In this document: positions 40,884 to 49,934 of the stretch, piece by piece
Position numbering within the stretch: position 1 is the first letter of the stretch
Layout of the letters: each line of letters starts with the position of its first letter
NCBI GenBank assembly: GCA_965228065.1
Contig: OZ245788.1
Span: forward strand, 868,001 to 932,000
Reading direction: 5' to 3'
DNA: 64,000 nucleotides
Source: Sphingobium_A sp965228065
GTDB taxonomy: Bacteria; Pseudomonadota; Alphaproteobacteria; Sphingomonadales; Sphingomonadaceae
The notes under the pieces: model-generated
Databases searched by the model: none
Seen by the model: only the letters and a program-made list of their open reading frames with translations
What the model was told of the DNA's origin: nothing
Made by a program: the position numbers and the translations under genes

Positions 40884-41569
40884 GGCTCGCCTTCCCCATC
40901 CGGCTCGCCGCGCGTGGCGAGCCTGCGATCGAGCAGCAGCAGCCGCGCGCCATGGATCAGGAAGGCGAGGATCGCGGTGGGGATCGCCCAGACGGAGAGT
41001 TCGAGCGGGGCAAGTACGATGCCATAGGTCTCGAACGTGCCCTTGATCAGCAGGATCGAGGCGATGGCGATGAAGATGTCCTCGCCGAAAAACAACCCGA
41101 CATTGTCGGTCGCGGCGGCATAGCTCTTCACCGTCTCTCGATCGTCGTCGCCCAGCGCACCCTGGCGCTCGGCGGCGGCCTCCGCCATCGGCGCGACCAG
41201 CGGGCGGACGGTCTGCGGATGGCCGGCGACAGATGTGAGGCCGAGCGCGGACAGGCCCTGGCGCAGCGCGAGATAAACGATCAGCAGCCGGCCGGCGGTT
41301 GCGCCACGCATGCCGGAGATCAGCGTCCGCGCGCGTTGCTGCAGGCCATAGCGTTCAAGCAGGCCGATCACCGGTAGCACGACATAGACGACGGTGACGA
41401 AGCGATTGTCGTTGAACGCCTTGCCGAGCGCGGCAAGCACCGCGGCGAAATCGAAGCCCGCGGCAAGCCCGGTCACGAAGGCGGCGACAGTGACGACGAG
41501 CAGGGGATTGAAGCGCAGCAGGAAACCGATGACGACGACGAGGATGCCGAGCAGCGGGAGATAGGTCAT
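40880..41569 (-). CDS. DUF969 family membrane protein, likely permease subunit
   Basis: The 229-residue protein has about five or six membrane helices (LGILVVVIGFLLRFNPLLVVTVAAFVTGLAAG, NRFVTVVYVVLPVIGLLERYG, AGRLLIVYLALRQGL and WAIPTAILAFLIHGARLLLL). The family signature HPQTVRPLVAPMAEAAAERQ...ATDNVGLFFGEDIFIAIASILLIKGTFE is present. It pairs with DUF979 through a 4-bp overlap and follows the oxoprolinase gene by 27 bp, so all three are probably one transcript. Proposed role: uptake of 5-oxoproline or a similar cyclic amide, by context only. Confidence 0.87.
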   Translation of the reverse strand: MTYLPLLGILVVVIGFLLRFNPLLVVTVAAFVTGLAAGFDFAAVLAALGKAFNDNRFVTVVYVVLPVIGLLERYGLQQRARTLISGMRGATAGRLLIVYLALRQGLSALGLTSVAGHPQTVRPLVAPMAEAAAERQGALGDDDRETVKSYAAATDNVGLFFGEDIFIAIASILLIKGTFETYGIVLAPLELSVWAIPTAILAFLIHGARLLLLDRRLATRGEPDGEGEP

Positions 41570-41596
41570 GGTGCCCTGCCCTCCACGATCAAAATC

Positions 41597-44500
41597 TCAG
41601 TCCTTCGCACCATATCCGCCACCCCCCGGCGTCTCGATCTCGAACACGTCGCCCACCGCCATGTCGGCCCCCGCGGTCGCCGGCAGGCATTCCTCATGCC
41701 CGTCCGCGCGGATCACGCGATTGATGCCGGCTGCGCCATCCTCGCCACCCTTCAGGCCGCGCGGCGGCACCTGTCTGCGGTTGGACAATATCGAGGCACG
41801 CATCGGCGCGAGGAAGCGGACCCGCCGGATGACCCCGTCCCCGCCGGCATTCCTGCCGGCACCGCCGGATCCATGACGGATCGAGAATTGTTCGAGCAGC
41901 ACCGGCAACCGCGTCTCCAGCACTTCGGGATCGGTCAACCGGCTGTTGGTCATATGCGTCTGCACCGCACTCGCGCCGTCGAAGCCCGGCCCCGCGCCCG
42001 CCCCGCCTGCGATCGTCTCGTAATATTGGTGCTGCGCGTCGCCGAAGGTGAAGTTGTTCATCGTGCCCTGCGATCCGGCAAGCGCGCCGGTCGCGGCGAA
42101 CAGCGCATCGGTGATCGCCTGGCTGGTCTCGACATTGCCCGCCACCACTGCGGCCGGATAGGCGGGATTGAGCATCGATCCCGCGGGCACGACCAGTTCG
42201 ATCGGTTTCAGGCACCCGTCGTTCATCGGGATCGCATCGTCCACCAGCGTGCGGAACACATACAGCGTCGCCGCGCGGCAGATCGAATAGGGCGCGTTGA
42301 AATTGTCGGGCAGCTGCGCGCTGGTGCCGGTGAAATCGATCCGTGCCGACCGCTTCGCCTTGTCCACCGTGACGGAGACGCGGATCACCGCGCCATTGTC
42401 CATCTCGACCTCGGCAGTGCCGTCGGAAAGCCCCTCGATCAGCCGGCGGACCGCTTCCTCCGCATTGGCGATGACATGGTTCATGTAAGCGCGGACCACG
42501 CCCGGGCCATAGTCGGCGGTGACGCGCCGGAACTCGCTCTCGCCGCGCGCGCAGGCGGCGACCTGCGCCTTCAGATCGGCGATATTGCGGTTCGGATTGC
42601 GCGCCGGCCAGGTGCCCGACGCGAGCAGCGTGCGCATCTCGGCCTCAAGGAAACGGCCGGCATCGACAAGCAGATGATTGTCGATCAGCACGCCTTCCTC
42701 ATCGACGCTGCGGCTGTCGGGCGGCATCGATCCCGGCGCGATCCCGCCGATATCGGCATGATGCCCGCGTGCCGCGACAAAGGCGGCGGGTCCGGCCTGG
42801 CCATCGACGAACACCGGCTTGATCACCGTGATGTCGGGCAGATGAGTGCCGCCGCGATAGGGCGCGTTGAGCACATAGGCGTCGCCGGGCTTCATCCCGC
42901 GCCCGTCGTGCGGGCGGCCCTTCGAATTCGTGCCCCGTGCGTCGATGATCGTGCGGATGCTGTCGCCCATCGAGCCGAGATGGACCGGGATGTGCGGCGC
43001 ATTGGCGATCAGCGCACCGTCCGCATCGAACAGCGCGCACGAGAAATCGAGCCGTTCCTTGATGTTGACCGAGCTGGCGGTGTTCTGGAGCGCGACGCCC
43101 ATCTCCTCCGCCATCGCCATGAACAGATTGTTGAAGATCTCCAGCATCACCGGATCGGCATCGGTGCCGATCGCATGGACAGACTCGCGCGGCACTGCGC
43201 GGGTCAGCAACAGATTGCCGATCGCATCGACCTCCGCCTGCCAGCCGCGTTCGACCACCGTGGTCGCCGACGCATCGACGATCAGCGCCGGCCCGATGAT
43301 GCGCGCGCCTTCGAGCAAAGATGCCCGGTCGCGAAGCTCGGCATAGCCTGCCGATGGTGAAGCCGGTGCAACATGCGCGTCCTCTTCGGCCTTTTCGGGC
43401 ACGACCACCACGCCGCCCTCATCCCAGGAGCGGCCGATCGCCTCGGCGATCAGCGTTTCGACGATGATCGGCGTTTCGGGCAAGGTGAAGCCGAAGCGCG
43501 CATTGTGCCGCGCCTCGAACTCGACGCGCATTTCGTCAGGCAGGCTCAGCGGAAGCTCGATCGTGCTGTCGCTGCCATCATAGCGTAGCGCGGCACGCCG
43601 CTGGACCATGCTGTGCGACAGTGGCACGTCCTGCGCATTCAGCGTCGCAAGCGCCTCGCGCGCCAGCCGGTCGATCCGCACCAATGTGCTGCCCAGCGGC
43701 TTTCCGAACGTTTCCTGCCGCAACACCGTGATGTCGGCGAGACCCATGCCATAGGCGGAAAGAACGCCGGCAAGCGGATGGATCAGCACGCGCTCCATGC
43801 CCAGCGCATCCGCGACCAGGCAAGCATGCTGCCCGCCCGCACCACCGAAACAGGTCAGCGTGTAGCGCGTCACGTCGTGACCGCGCGCGATCGAGACCTT
43901 CTTGATCGCATTGGCCATATTGTCGACCGCGATGCGCAGAAAGCCCTCGGCGATCGCCTCCGGCGTCATCCGCGTGCCCGTCGCGGTGGCGATCTCGTCC
44001 GCCAGTGCCGTAAAGCGTGTGCGCACCACCTCCGCATCGATCGGCTGATTGCCGTCCGGCCCGAACACCGCGGGAAAATGATCGGGTCTGATCTTGCCGA
44101 GCAACACATTGCAATCGGTGACGGTCAGCGGACCACCGCGCCGATAACAGGCCGGCCCGGGCATCGCGCCGGCGGAATCGGGGCCGACGCGAAACCGGCT
44201 GCCGTCGAAATGGCAGATCGATCCTCCGCCCGCCGCGACGGTGTGGATTTCCAGCATCGGCGCCCGGACACGCACGCCGGCCACCATCGTCTCGGCGGTC
44301 CGCTCATATTCGCCCGCATAATGCGAGACGTCGGTCGAGGTGCCGCCCATGTCGAAACCGATGACGCGGCTGTGCCCCGCCTGCGCCGCAGTCCGCACCA
44401 TGCCGACGATGCCGCCGGCCGGGCCGGACAGGATCGCGTCCTTGCCCTGAAGCCCGTCATGTTCGACCAGTCCGCCGCTCGACTGCATGAACAGCAGATG

Positions 44501-45181
44501 CGTTTCGTGGCCGAGCGCACGGACGACGCGATCGACATAGCGTTTGAGCACCGGGGAGAGATAGGCATCGACCACCGAGGTATCGCCGCGACCGATCAAC
44601 TTGATGAGCGGCCCGACCCGGTGGCTTGCCGAAATCTGCGCAAAGCCGATCTGGCGCGCGAGATCGGCAAGCGCCGCCTCATGCTCCGTCCAGCGCCAGC
44701 CATGCATCAGCACGATCGCGATCGCGGTGATGCCATCGTCATGCGCTGCCTGCAGCGCGCTTCGTGCGGTTTCCAGATCGATCGGGCGCAGAACGCTGCC
44801 GTCGGCCGTCATCCGCTCGTCAATTTCGACGACGCGTTCGTAGAGCGGTTCGGGCAGGATGATCCGGCGTGCGAAGATATCGGGCCGCGCCTGATATCCG
44901 ATGCGGAGCGCATCGCCGAAGCCGCGGGTGATGGCGAGCAGGGTGCGGTCGCCCTTGCGCTCGAGCAGCGCATTGGTGGCGACGGTGGTGCCCATCTTCA
45001 CCGATTCGATCGTGCCGCCGCCATTCGCGTCCATCAGCATGCGGATGCCCGCAGTCGCGGCATCGTCATATTGGCCCGGATTTTCGGACAGCAGCTTGGC
45101 GGTGAGCAACCGCCCCTTGGGCGTGCGCGCGACGATGTCGGTGAACGTGCCGCCGCGATCGATCGAGAAAGACCAGCTCAC
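41597..45181 (-). CDS. ATP-dependent 5-oxoprolinase (hydantoinase A/B fusion)
   Basis: The 1194-residue enzyme is the fused HyuA-HyuB type (OplAH). It hydrolyses 5-oxoproline to glutamate with ATP, recycling pyroglutamate, in the cytoplasm. The N-half (about 1-640) has the actin-fold phosphate motif DRGGTFTDIVA at residues 8-18 and GFDMGGTSTDVSHY near 275. The C-half (about 670-1194) is hydantoinase B-like with DPVMLEIFNNLFMAMAEEMGVALQNTASSVNIKERLDFSCALFD and GRNAGGDGVIRRVRF. Length is normal for the fusion; I cannot exclude hydantoinase or related amidase activity. GTG 45181 starts seven bases after the mtnP stop. DUF969 and DUF979 permease genes follow. Confidence 0.92.
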   Translation of the reverse strand: MSWSFSIDRGGTFTDIVARTPKGRLLTAKLLSENPGQYDDAATAGIRMLMDANGGGTIESVKMGTTVATNALLERKGDRTLLAITRGFGDALRIGYQARPDIFARRIILPEPLYERVVEIDERMTADGSVLRPIDLETARSALQAAHDDGITAIAIVLMHGWRWTEHEAALADLARQIGFAQISASHRVGPLIKLIGRGDTSVVDAYLSPVLKRYVDRVVRALGHETHLLFMQSSGGLVEHDGLQGKDAILSGPAGGIVGMVRTAAQAGHSRVIGFDMGGTSTDVSHYAGEYERTAETMVAGVRVRAPMLEIHTVAAGGGSICHFDGSRFRVGPDSAGAMPGPACYRRGGPLTVTDCNVLLGKIRPDHFPAVFGPDGNQPIDAEVVRTRFTALADEIATATGTRMTPEAIAEGFLRIAVDNMANAIKKVSIARGHDVTRYTLTCFGGAGGQHACLVADALGMERVLIHPLAGVLSAYGMGLADITVLRQETFGKPLGSTLVRIDRLAREALATLNAQDVPLSHSMVQRRAALRYDGSDSTIELPLSLPDEMRVEFEARHNARFGFTLPETPIIVETLIAEAIGRSWDEGGVVVVPEKAEEDAHVAPASPSAGYAELRDRASLLEGARIIGPALIVDASATTVVERGWQAEVDAIGNLLLTRAVPRESVHAIGTDADPVMLEIFNNLFMAMAEEMGVALQNTASSVNIKERLDFSCALFDADGALIANAPHIPVHLGSMGDSIRTIIDARGTNSKGRPHDGRGMKPGDAYVLNAPYRGGTHLPDITVIKPVFVDGQAGPAAFVAARGHHADIGGIAPGSMPPDSRSVDEEGVLIDNHLLVDAGRFLEAEMRTLLASGTWPARNPNRNIADLKAQVAACARGESEFRRVTADYGPGVVRAYMNHVIANAEEAVRRLIEGLSDGTAEVEMDNGAVIRVSVTVDKAKRSARIDFTGTSAQLPDNFNAPYSICRAATLYVFRTLVDDAIPMNDGCLKPIELVVPAGSMLNPAYPAAVVAGNVETSQAITDALFAATGALAGSQGTMNNFTFGDAQHQYYETIAGGAGAGPGFDGASAVQTHMTNSRLTDPEVLETRLPVLLEQFSIRHGSGGAGRNAGGDGVIRRVRFLAPMRASILSNRRQVPPRGLKGGEDGAAGINRVIRADGHEECLPATAGADMAVGDVFEIETPGGGGYGAKD

Positions 45182-45188
45182 CGAACCG

Positions 45189-46064
45189 TCACCGCTTGCC
45201 CAGCACCCGCGCGGTGATCGCGTCGAGCTTCGCCATCAGTGCCGGATCGCGCTTCTCCGGTGCGGTCATCAGCGCGACATCGAGTGCGGTATCGATCGGC
45301 GACGCTGGGCGCTCGGCCGGCAGCGACCGCGCGAATTCGACGACGAGCCGCTTCACCAAGCCGCTGTTCGCCATCAGTTGCGCGATCACTTCATCCACCT
45401 CGACATGGCCTTCACCCTCGCGCCAGCTGTCATAGTCGGTGACCATGCCGACAACGGCATAGGGCAGCTCCGCTTCCCGCGCGAGCTTGGCCTCCGGCAT
45501 CGCGGTCATGCCGATGACGTCGCAGCCCCATTGCCGGTAGAGCCGGCTTTCCGCGCGTGTCGAGAATTGCGGCCCTTCCATCACCAACTGGGTCGCGCCT
45601 TCGTGGACATCCGCGCCCACCGCGCGCCCGGCCGCCGCCAGCATCGCGGACAATCGCGGGCAGACCGGATCGGCGACCGAGACATGCGCGACGCAACCGG
45701 TTCCAAAGAAGCTTTTCGCCCGCGCGAAAGTGCGATCGACGAACTGGTCGATCACCACGAATTTACCGGGCGGCAGATGTTCCTGAAGCGATCCGATCGC
45801 CGACAGCGAGATCACATCGGTGCATCCGGCGCGCTTCAGCGCGTCGATATTGGCGCGCGCGTTGAGCTCGCTCGGCGAGATGCGATGTCCCCGGCCGTGG
45901 CGGGGCAGGAAGACGAACTTCACGCCCTCGATCCGGCCGGTCAGCAGCTCGTCGGACGGCGCCCCCCAGGGCGTATCGATCGTGATCCATTGCGGATCCT
46001 CCAGCCCATCGATCGCATAGACGCCCGACCCCCCGACCACGCCGATCGTCCATTCGTTGCTCAT
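45189..46064 (-). CDS. mtnP: S-methyl-5'-thioadenosine phosphorylase
   Basis: MtnP cleaves methylthioadenosine (from polyamine synthesis) to adenine and methylthioribose-1-phosphate in the cytoplasm. The 291-residue protein has IGVVGGSGVYAIDGLE at the N-terminus (phosphate-binding GGSG), LPRHGRGHRISPSELNARAN (RHG motif) and GATQLVMEGPQFSTRAESRLYRQWGCDVIGMTAMPEAKLAREAELPYA, the family signature. Methylthioadenosine versus related nucleosides cannot be separated with certainty. It lies upstream of oxoprolinase with seven bases between them and is followed upstream by the diheme cytochrome gene (88-bp gap), all on one strand. Confidence 0.93.
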   Translation of the reverse strand: MSNEWTIGVVGGSGVYAIDGLEDPQWITIDTPWGAPSDELLTGRIEGVKFVFLPRHGRGHRISPSELNARANIDALKRAGCTDVISLSAIGSLQEHLPPGKFVVIDQFVDRTFARAKSFFGTGCVAHVSVADPVCPRLSAMLAAAGRAVGADVHEGATQLVMEGPQFSTRAESRLYRQWGCDVIGMTAMPEAKLAREAELPYAVVGMVTDYDSWREGEGHVEVDEVIAQLMANSGLVKRLVVEFARSLPAERPASPIDTALDVALMTAPEKRDPALMAKLDAITARVLGKR

Positions 46065-46152
46065 GTCGTCACCCTAAGCTTGTCGTTCCGGCAGGGGCCG
46101 GAGAGTCGGCACCCATCAACACTGCCCGCGCCGGATCGGCAAGGGGCCGCGT

Positions 46153-47121
46153 TCAGTGCATTTGTCGAATCCAGTCCTCCAGCATTGCCACCGCTTCCTC
46201 ATGAACGGTGGCGCGGCCGAGTTCGGGCATGGCGAGCCCCGGTTCGGTCGTTTTCATCCGGAAGGTGAGAATCGAACGCTCGGGATGGCCGGGCGCGATG
46301 TCGAAATCGAGCCCGCCGCTGCCGCGCCCGGCCGCAACCGGCCGTTTGCCGATGCCGCGCGCGACACGGTCGGTCTCCTCCCAGGTCAGGAACAGCCCCG
46401 AATTGCTCGCGGCGCCCTTCGGATTGTGACAATGGCCGCAATTGACGTCGAGATAGGCGCGCGCGCGCTGGTCCAGCGATCCCGTCTTCGGATCGTCCCA
46501 CACCGGCAGCACCGCGCCGGGCATACCATGCATGTTGCGCGCCTTGGGCCCGATCGGCGTGATCGCGTCGGACAGCGCATGGCATTCCTTGCACTGGTTC
46601 TGGTTGGGCACCGCATAGCTGATACTGCGACTTTGCCCTCGCACGTCGATCCAGTTCACTGGCAGTCTTCTGCCGCCGCGCTTGAGTTCCGCGTCGCCGA
46701 GCTCGGCATTCCAGACATAGGGTAAGGCCACCCAGCCGGTTTCGCGGCGGATCAGCAGGCGCGTCTCGATGATGCGGATATCGCGATCCGGATTCCGCAT
46801 ATCGGCGGGATAGCCGAAACTCTTGACCAGCACCGTGCCCAGCGGGAAATCGGGCAGGCCGTCGCCATTGGGGCGGGCCGTGGTGCCGGGCGGCAGGTAG
46901 ATATAGCGGAACTTCTCGGCATAGTCGGAGAAGAGCGGAGTGTTGAGGCTGTAGGGTTCGACGCCGGCATTCGGTTTGATGCCTTGAGTGTCGGCGAACA
47001 GCCTGAAGTCCGAAAGGCGGGACGGGAGTGTGTCGCCGAGAATAAGGTCCAGCGCGACGGGTGTTGGGGCGGCACTGGCAAGGAAGAGCCAGGCAACGGC
47101 CAGAGCAACCCGCCGAAGCAT
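46153..47121 (-). CDS. Exported diheme c-type cytochrome-like protein (SO2930/HNE_0200 type)
   Basis: This 322-residue exported protein has a signal peptide (about 1-18) and two heme c sites: CKECH near residue 176 and CGHCH near 230. The conserved blocks LSDFRLFADTQGIKPNAGVEPYSLNTPLFSDYAEKFRYIYLPPGT and WPYVWN-type segments identify an SO2930/HNE_0200-type family, whose genes I recall as neighbours of a beta-helix protein family; that pairing is seen here. It probably transfers electrons in the periplasm; its substrate is unknown. ATG 47121 overlaps the beta-helix stop as TGATG. An upstream GTG at 47124 would add one residue. Confidence 0.85.
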   Translation of the reverse strand: MLRRVALAVAWLFLASAAPTPVALDLILGDTLPSRLSDFRLFADTQGIKPNAGVEPYSLNTPLFSDYAEKFRYIYLPPGTTARPNGDGLPDFPLGTVLVKSFGYPADMRNPDRDIRIIETRLLIRRETGWVALPYVWNAELGDAELKRGGRRLPVNWIDVRGQSRSISYAVPNQNQCKECHALSDAITPIGPKARNMHGMPGAVLPVWDDPKTGSLDQRARAYLDVNCGHCHNPKGAASNSGLFLTWEETDRVARGIGKRPVAAGRGSGGLDFDIAPGHPERSILTFRMKTTEPGLAMPELGRATVHEEAVAMLEDWIRQMH

Positions 47122-48323
47122 CACCGGATCGCCGCCTCCATCGCCGCCGGCAGCACGACCGGCTTAGGCTCCACGATCGGTTCTCCGCCCGAAAGATCGG
47201 CCGGCGCAGGCTTCGCTTCGGTGACCGGAGATGTCGGCTGCGACAGGTTGAGGCTGAGCACGCCCACCGTGTCCTTCACCTGGATATTGGCGGCCGTCCC
47301 GCCGACGCCGTCCCAGAAGATCGGCAGCAGCGATCCGCCCAGCGCCGCGGCCAGTTCCTTGCCGCCCGGGAAATCGGGCGCGAAACCCGCGCGGCCGTGG
47401 AGATTGTCGCGCACCACCACATTGCGCACGCGCGGATCATATTTGGGATCTGTGAACGCCTGTTTGTAGGCGACGATCATCACATTGGCGGTCGCATTCT
47501 GCTCGATCGCATTGTTGAACACATGGACGTCGCGATTGGCCATGATCATCACGCCCGTCCCCATCGGCACGGTCGCGACGATATTGCCTTTGGGCGCGAA
47601 ATTGGGGGTGTCGTTGTCCGCGACGATATTGTCGAACACCCGGATCGAATGGCCGCCCATCTGCGGCAGGTTCGGCAGGTCGAAGATCAGGATGCCGCCC
47701 GTATTATGCTGGGCGATATTGTCGTGGACGTCGGCCTCGAAGCAATTCTCGATCTCGATGCCCGCCACATTGCGTTCGGCGCGCGAGTTGCGGACGACGA
47801 TCCGGCGCGACTGGCCGACATAGATGCCCGCGTCCGATGCGCCGCGCACCAGCGCGGTATCGATCAGCACATCCTGCGATTCGACGGGATAAATGCCATA
47901 GGCGCCGTTGGTCGGCTTGGGCCCGCCCGTCCATTCGACGCGGATATTGTGATAGACGATCCGGTCCGCGCCCTTGGACTTGATCCCGTCGCCTTTGCTG
48001 TCCTCCACCGCGAAATCGCGCAGGACCACGTCGTCCGACGTCACGAGCAGCCCTTCGCCCGAACCCTGCTGCCCCTTGAAGCTCAATATCGTGCCGTCGA
48101 TGCCGGTGCCGCGCACGATGACGCGGGGCACGTCGAGCGACAGGCCGTCGGTCAGTTCGAACCGGCCCTGGCCGATCTGGACGGTATCGCCCGGTGCCGC
48201 CTCGATCAGCGCGGTCTGCAACCGCTCCTGCGCGTCGGGGCCCGCCTCGACCGTGATGGTCTTGGCAAAGGCACCCGTCGAACCCGCGGCGATCAGCGCC
48301 GCGAGGCAAAGCATCCGTCCCAT
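47121..48323 (-). CDS. Exported parallel beta-helix repeat protein
   Basis: This 400-residue exported protein has a signal peptide (MGRMLCLAALIAAGSTGAFA) and a right-handed parallel beta-helix made of short repeats (for example GDGIKSKGADRIVYHNIRVEW, VESQDVLIDTALVRGASDAGIYVGQSRRIVVRNSRAERNVAGIEIENCFEADVHDNIAQHNTGGILIFD). It ends with a Pro-rich C-terminus. Its gene stops within the start of the diheme cytochrome gene, the pairing expected for these two families. Possible role: polysaccharide binding or cleavage on the surface; not shown. ATG 48323 follows AAGGGG; a GTG at 48329 is also in frame. Confidence 0.85.
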   Translation of the reverse strand: MGRMLCLAALIAAGSTGAFAKTITVEAGPDAQERLQTALIEAAPGDTVQIGQGRFELTDGLSLDVPRVIVRGTGIDGTILSFKGQQGSGEGLLVTSDDVVLRDFAVEDSKGDGIKSKGADRIVYHNIRVEWTGGPKPTNGAYGIYPVESQDVLIDTALVRGASDAGIYVGQSRRIVVRNSRAERNVAGIEIENCFEADVHDNIAQHNTGGILIFDLPNLPQMGGHSIRVFDNIVADNDTPNFAPKGNIVATVPMGTGVMIMANRDVHVFNNAIEQNATANVMIVAYKQAFTDPKYDPRVRNVVVRDNLHGRAGFAPDFPGGKELAAALGGSLLPIFWDGVGGTAANIQVKDTVGVLSLNLSQPTSPVTEAKPAPADLSGGEPIVEPKPVVLPAAMEAAIR

Positions 48324-48332
48324 AAACACCCC

Positions 48333-49733
48333 TTATTTTGCGAGGCTTTTGCGCATTCCATAACCAAAATAGACGATGAGGCCGAAACCATTCCAGATGA
48401 GGAAGTAGAGCTGGGTCTTGGTCGGCAGGCTCCAGAAGAGATAGGCGCAGCCGAGGATGGCGACGAGCCCGACGACGAGCGCGCCAGGGGTGCGGAACGG
48501 GCGCGCCGCGTCGGGCGCACGACGGCGCAGCACGAGCATGCACAAGGCAACGGCGGCAAAGGCGATCAATGTGCCGGCATTGGCAAGGGCGGCGATCTCG
48601 TCGATCGGCAGAACGCCGGCGATGATCGAGACCAGCGCCGCGGTGATCATGGTGATGCGCACCGGCGTACCGCGTGACGAGATCTTCGCGAGTGCCGGGG
48701 GCAGGAAGCCGTCGCGCGCCATCACCAGGAAGATGCGGCTCTGCCCGTAGAGGAAGGCGAGGATCACGGTGGGCAGCGCGATCACGGCGGCAGCCGCGAT
48801 GATCGTGGCGATGCCGGGCTGCTGCAGATCGCGCAGGATCAGCGCGAGCGGCTCGGGACTGTCGGCGAAATGGGTGAAGGGCAGCGCGCCGACCGCGGCT
48901 GCAGCCACGACCATGTAGATGACCGTGCAGATCAGCATCGATCCGACAATGCCGATCGGTAGATTGCGTTCGGGGTTCCTGGTCTCCTCCGCCGCGGTCG
49001 AGATCGCGTCGAAGCCATAGAATGCGAAGAAGATGATCGCGGCGGCCGCCATCACGCCACGCTCGACGCCATCGGGCGCCATCGACTTGCCGAAGCCGAA
49101 CGGCATGAAGGGTTCCAGATTGGTCGCATCGAAATGCGGCAGCGCCACCGCGACGAACAGCGCGAGCGTGGCGATCTTGACCAGCACCAGCACCGCATTG
49201 AGCGTGGCGCTTTCCTTGGTGCCGATCGACAGCAATCCGGCGACGACCGCGATGATGAAGATGGCGGGCAGATTGACGATGCCGCCCAGTTCAGGCCCCT
49301 TGGCGAGTTCGAGCGGATAGCCGAGCCAGCCATGGAGCAATGGCGTGGCATAGCCCGACCAGCCCACCGCGACGGTGGAGACCACCAGCGAATATTCGAG
49401 GATCAGGCTCCAGCCGATCACCCAAGCGAAGACCTCGCCCAGCACGGCATAGCTGTAGGTATAGGCGCTGCCCGATGCCGGCATCATCGTCGACATCTCG
49501 GCATAGGCGAGTGCGGCACAGGCGCAGATCAGCCCGGCAACCGCGAATGAGATGAGCACGGCGGGTCCGGCCCGGTCCGCGCCGACGCCGATCAGGGTGA
49601 GGATGCCGGTGCCGACGATCGCGCCGACACCCAGCGCCACCAGATGCGGCCATGACAAAGTGCGCGCCATGCGCTGTTCCGCCGGCTGTTCATCGCCGAC
49701 AAGAATCGTCTTTCTTCTTAACAGCTTACTCAT
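48333..49733 (-). CDS. APC-family amino acid permease (cationic transporter-like)
   Basis: The 466-residue inner-membrane permease has about twelve helices. Conserved APC landmarks are HLVALGVGAIVGTGILTLIGVGADRAGPAVLISF (TM1) and FFAFYGFDAISTAAEETRNPERNLPIGI (TM6-7 loop, E-E-x-x-N-P motif). It looks like the CAT/yeast Lyp-like branch and may import a cationic or neutral amino acid. ATG 49733 follows AAGGGGAG, and the frame's longer open extension to 49865 has no support. It ends nine bases before the beta-helix start, placing it at the head of the seven-gene minus-strand run. Confidence 0.9.
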   Translation of the reverse strand: MSKLLRRKTILVGDEQPAEQRMARTLSWPHLVALGVGAIVGTGILTLIGVGADRAGPAVLISFAVAGLICACAALAYAEMSTMMPASGSAYTYSYAVLGEVFAWVIGWSLILEYSLVVSTVAVGWSGYATPLLHGWLGYPLELAKGPELGGIVNLPAIFIIAVVAGLLSIGTKESATLNAVLVLVKIATLALFVAVALPHFDATNLEPFMPFGFGKSMAPDGVERGVMAAAAIIFFAFYGFDAISTAAEETRNPERNLPIGIVGSMLICTVIYMVVAAAAVGALPFTHFADSPEPLALILRDLQQPGIATIIAAAAVIALPTVILAFLYGQSRIFLVMARDGFLPPALAKISSRGTPVRITMITAALVSIIAGVLPIDEIAALANAGTLIAFAAVALCMLVLRRRAPDAARPFRTPGALVVGLVAILGCAYLFWSLPTKTQLYFLIWNGFGLIVYFGYGMRKSLAK

Positions 49734-49934
49734 CCAACGCTCCCCTTTCCGGCAATCTAGCGCGGCAAGGCCGGCAAAGTCGAGCAGGAGAGCCTGTGAT
49801 TTTCGGTTCGGCGCGGATTCCGGGCGTTCAGGCGACTCAACAAAGCCAACCAGATTGATAGACAAGATTTTCTATGTACCAGACTTCCCAATCGAATCGG
49901 TAGAGAACGACCCGAATCAAAGGGAGGCTACTGC
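49734..49934. promoter_or_regulatory. Divergent promoter region, APC permease / TonB receptor
   Basis: 200 bp without a gene, between divergent starts. AT-rich words such as GATAGACAAGATTTTCTATG at 49857-49876 are promoter-like. I cannot identify an operator. Confidence 0.5.

Noticed and set aside
41696..43360. 554-residue plus-strand ORF opposite oxoprolinase
   Set aside because: Shadow with Arg/Asp/His-rich composition; the minus frame has the family motifs over 1194 residues.
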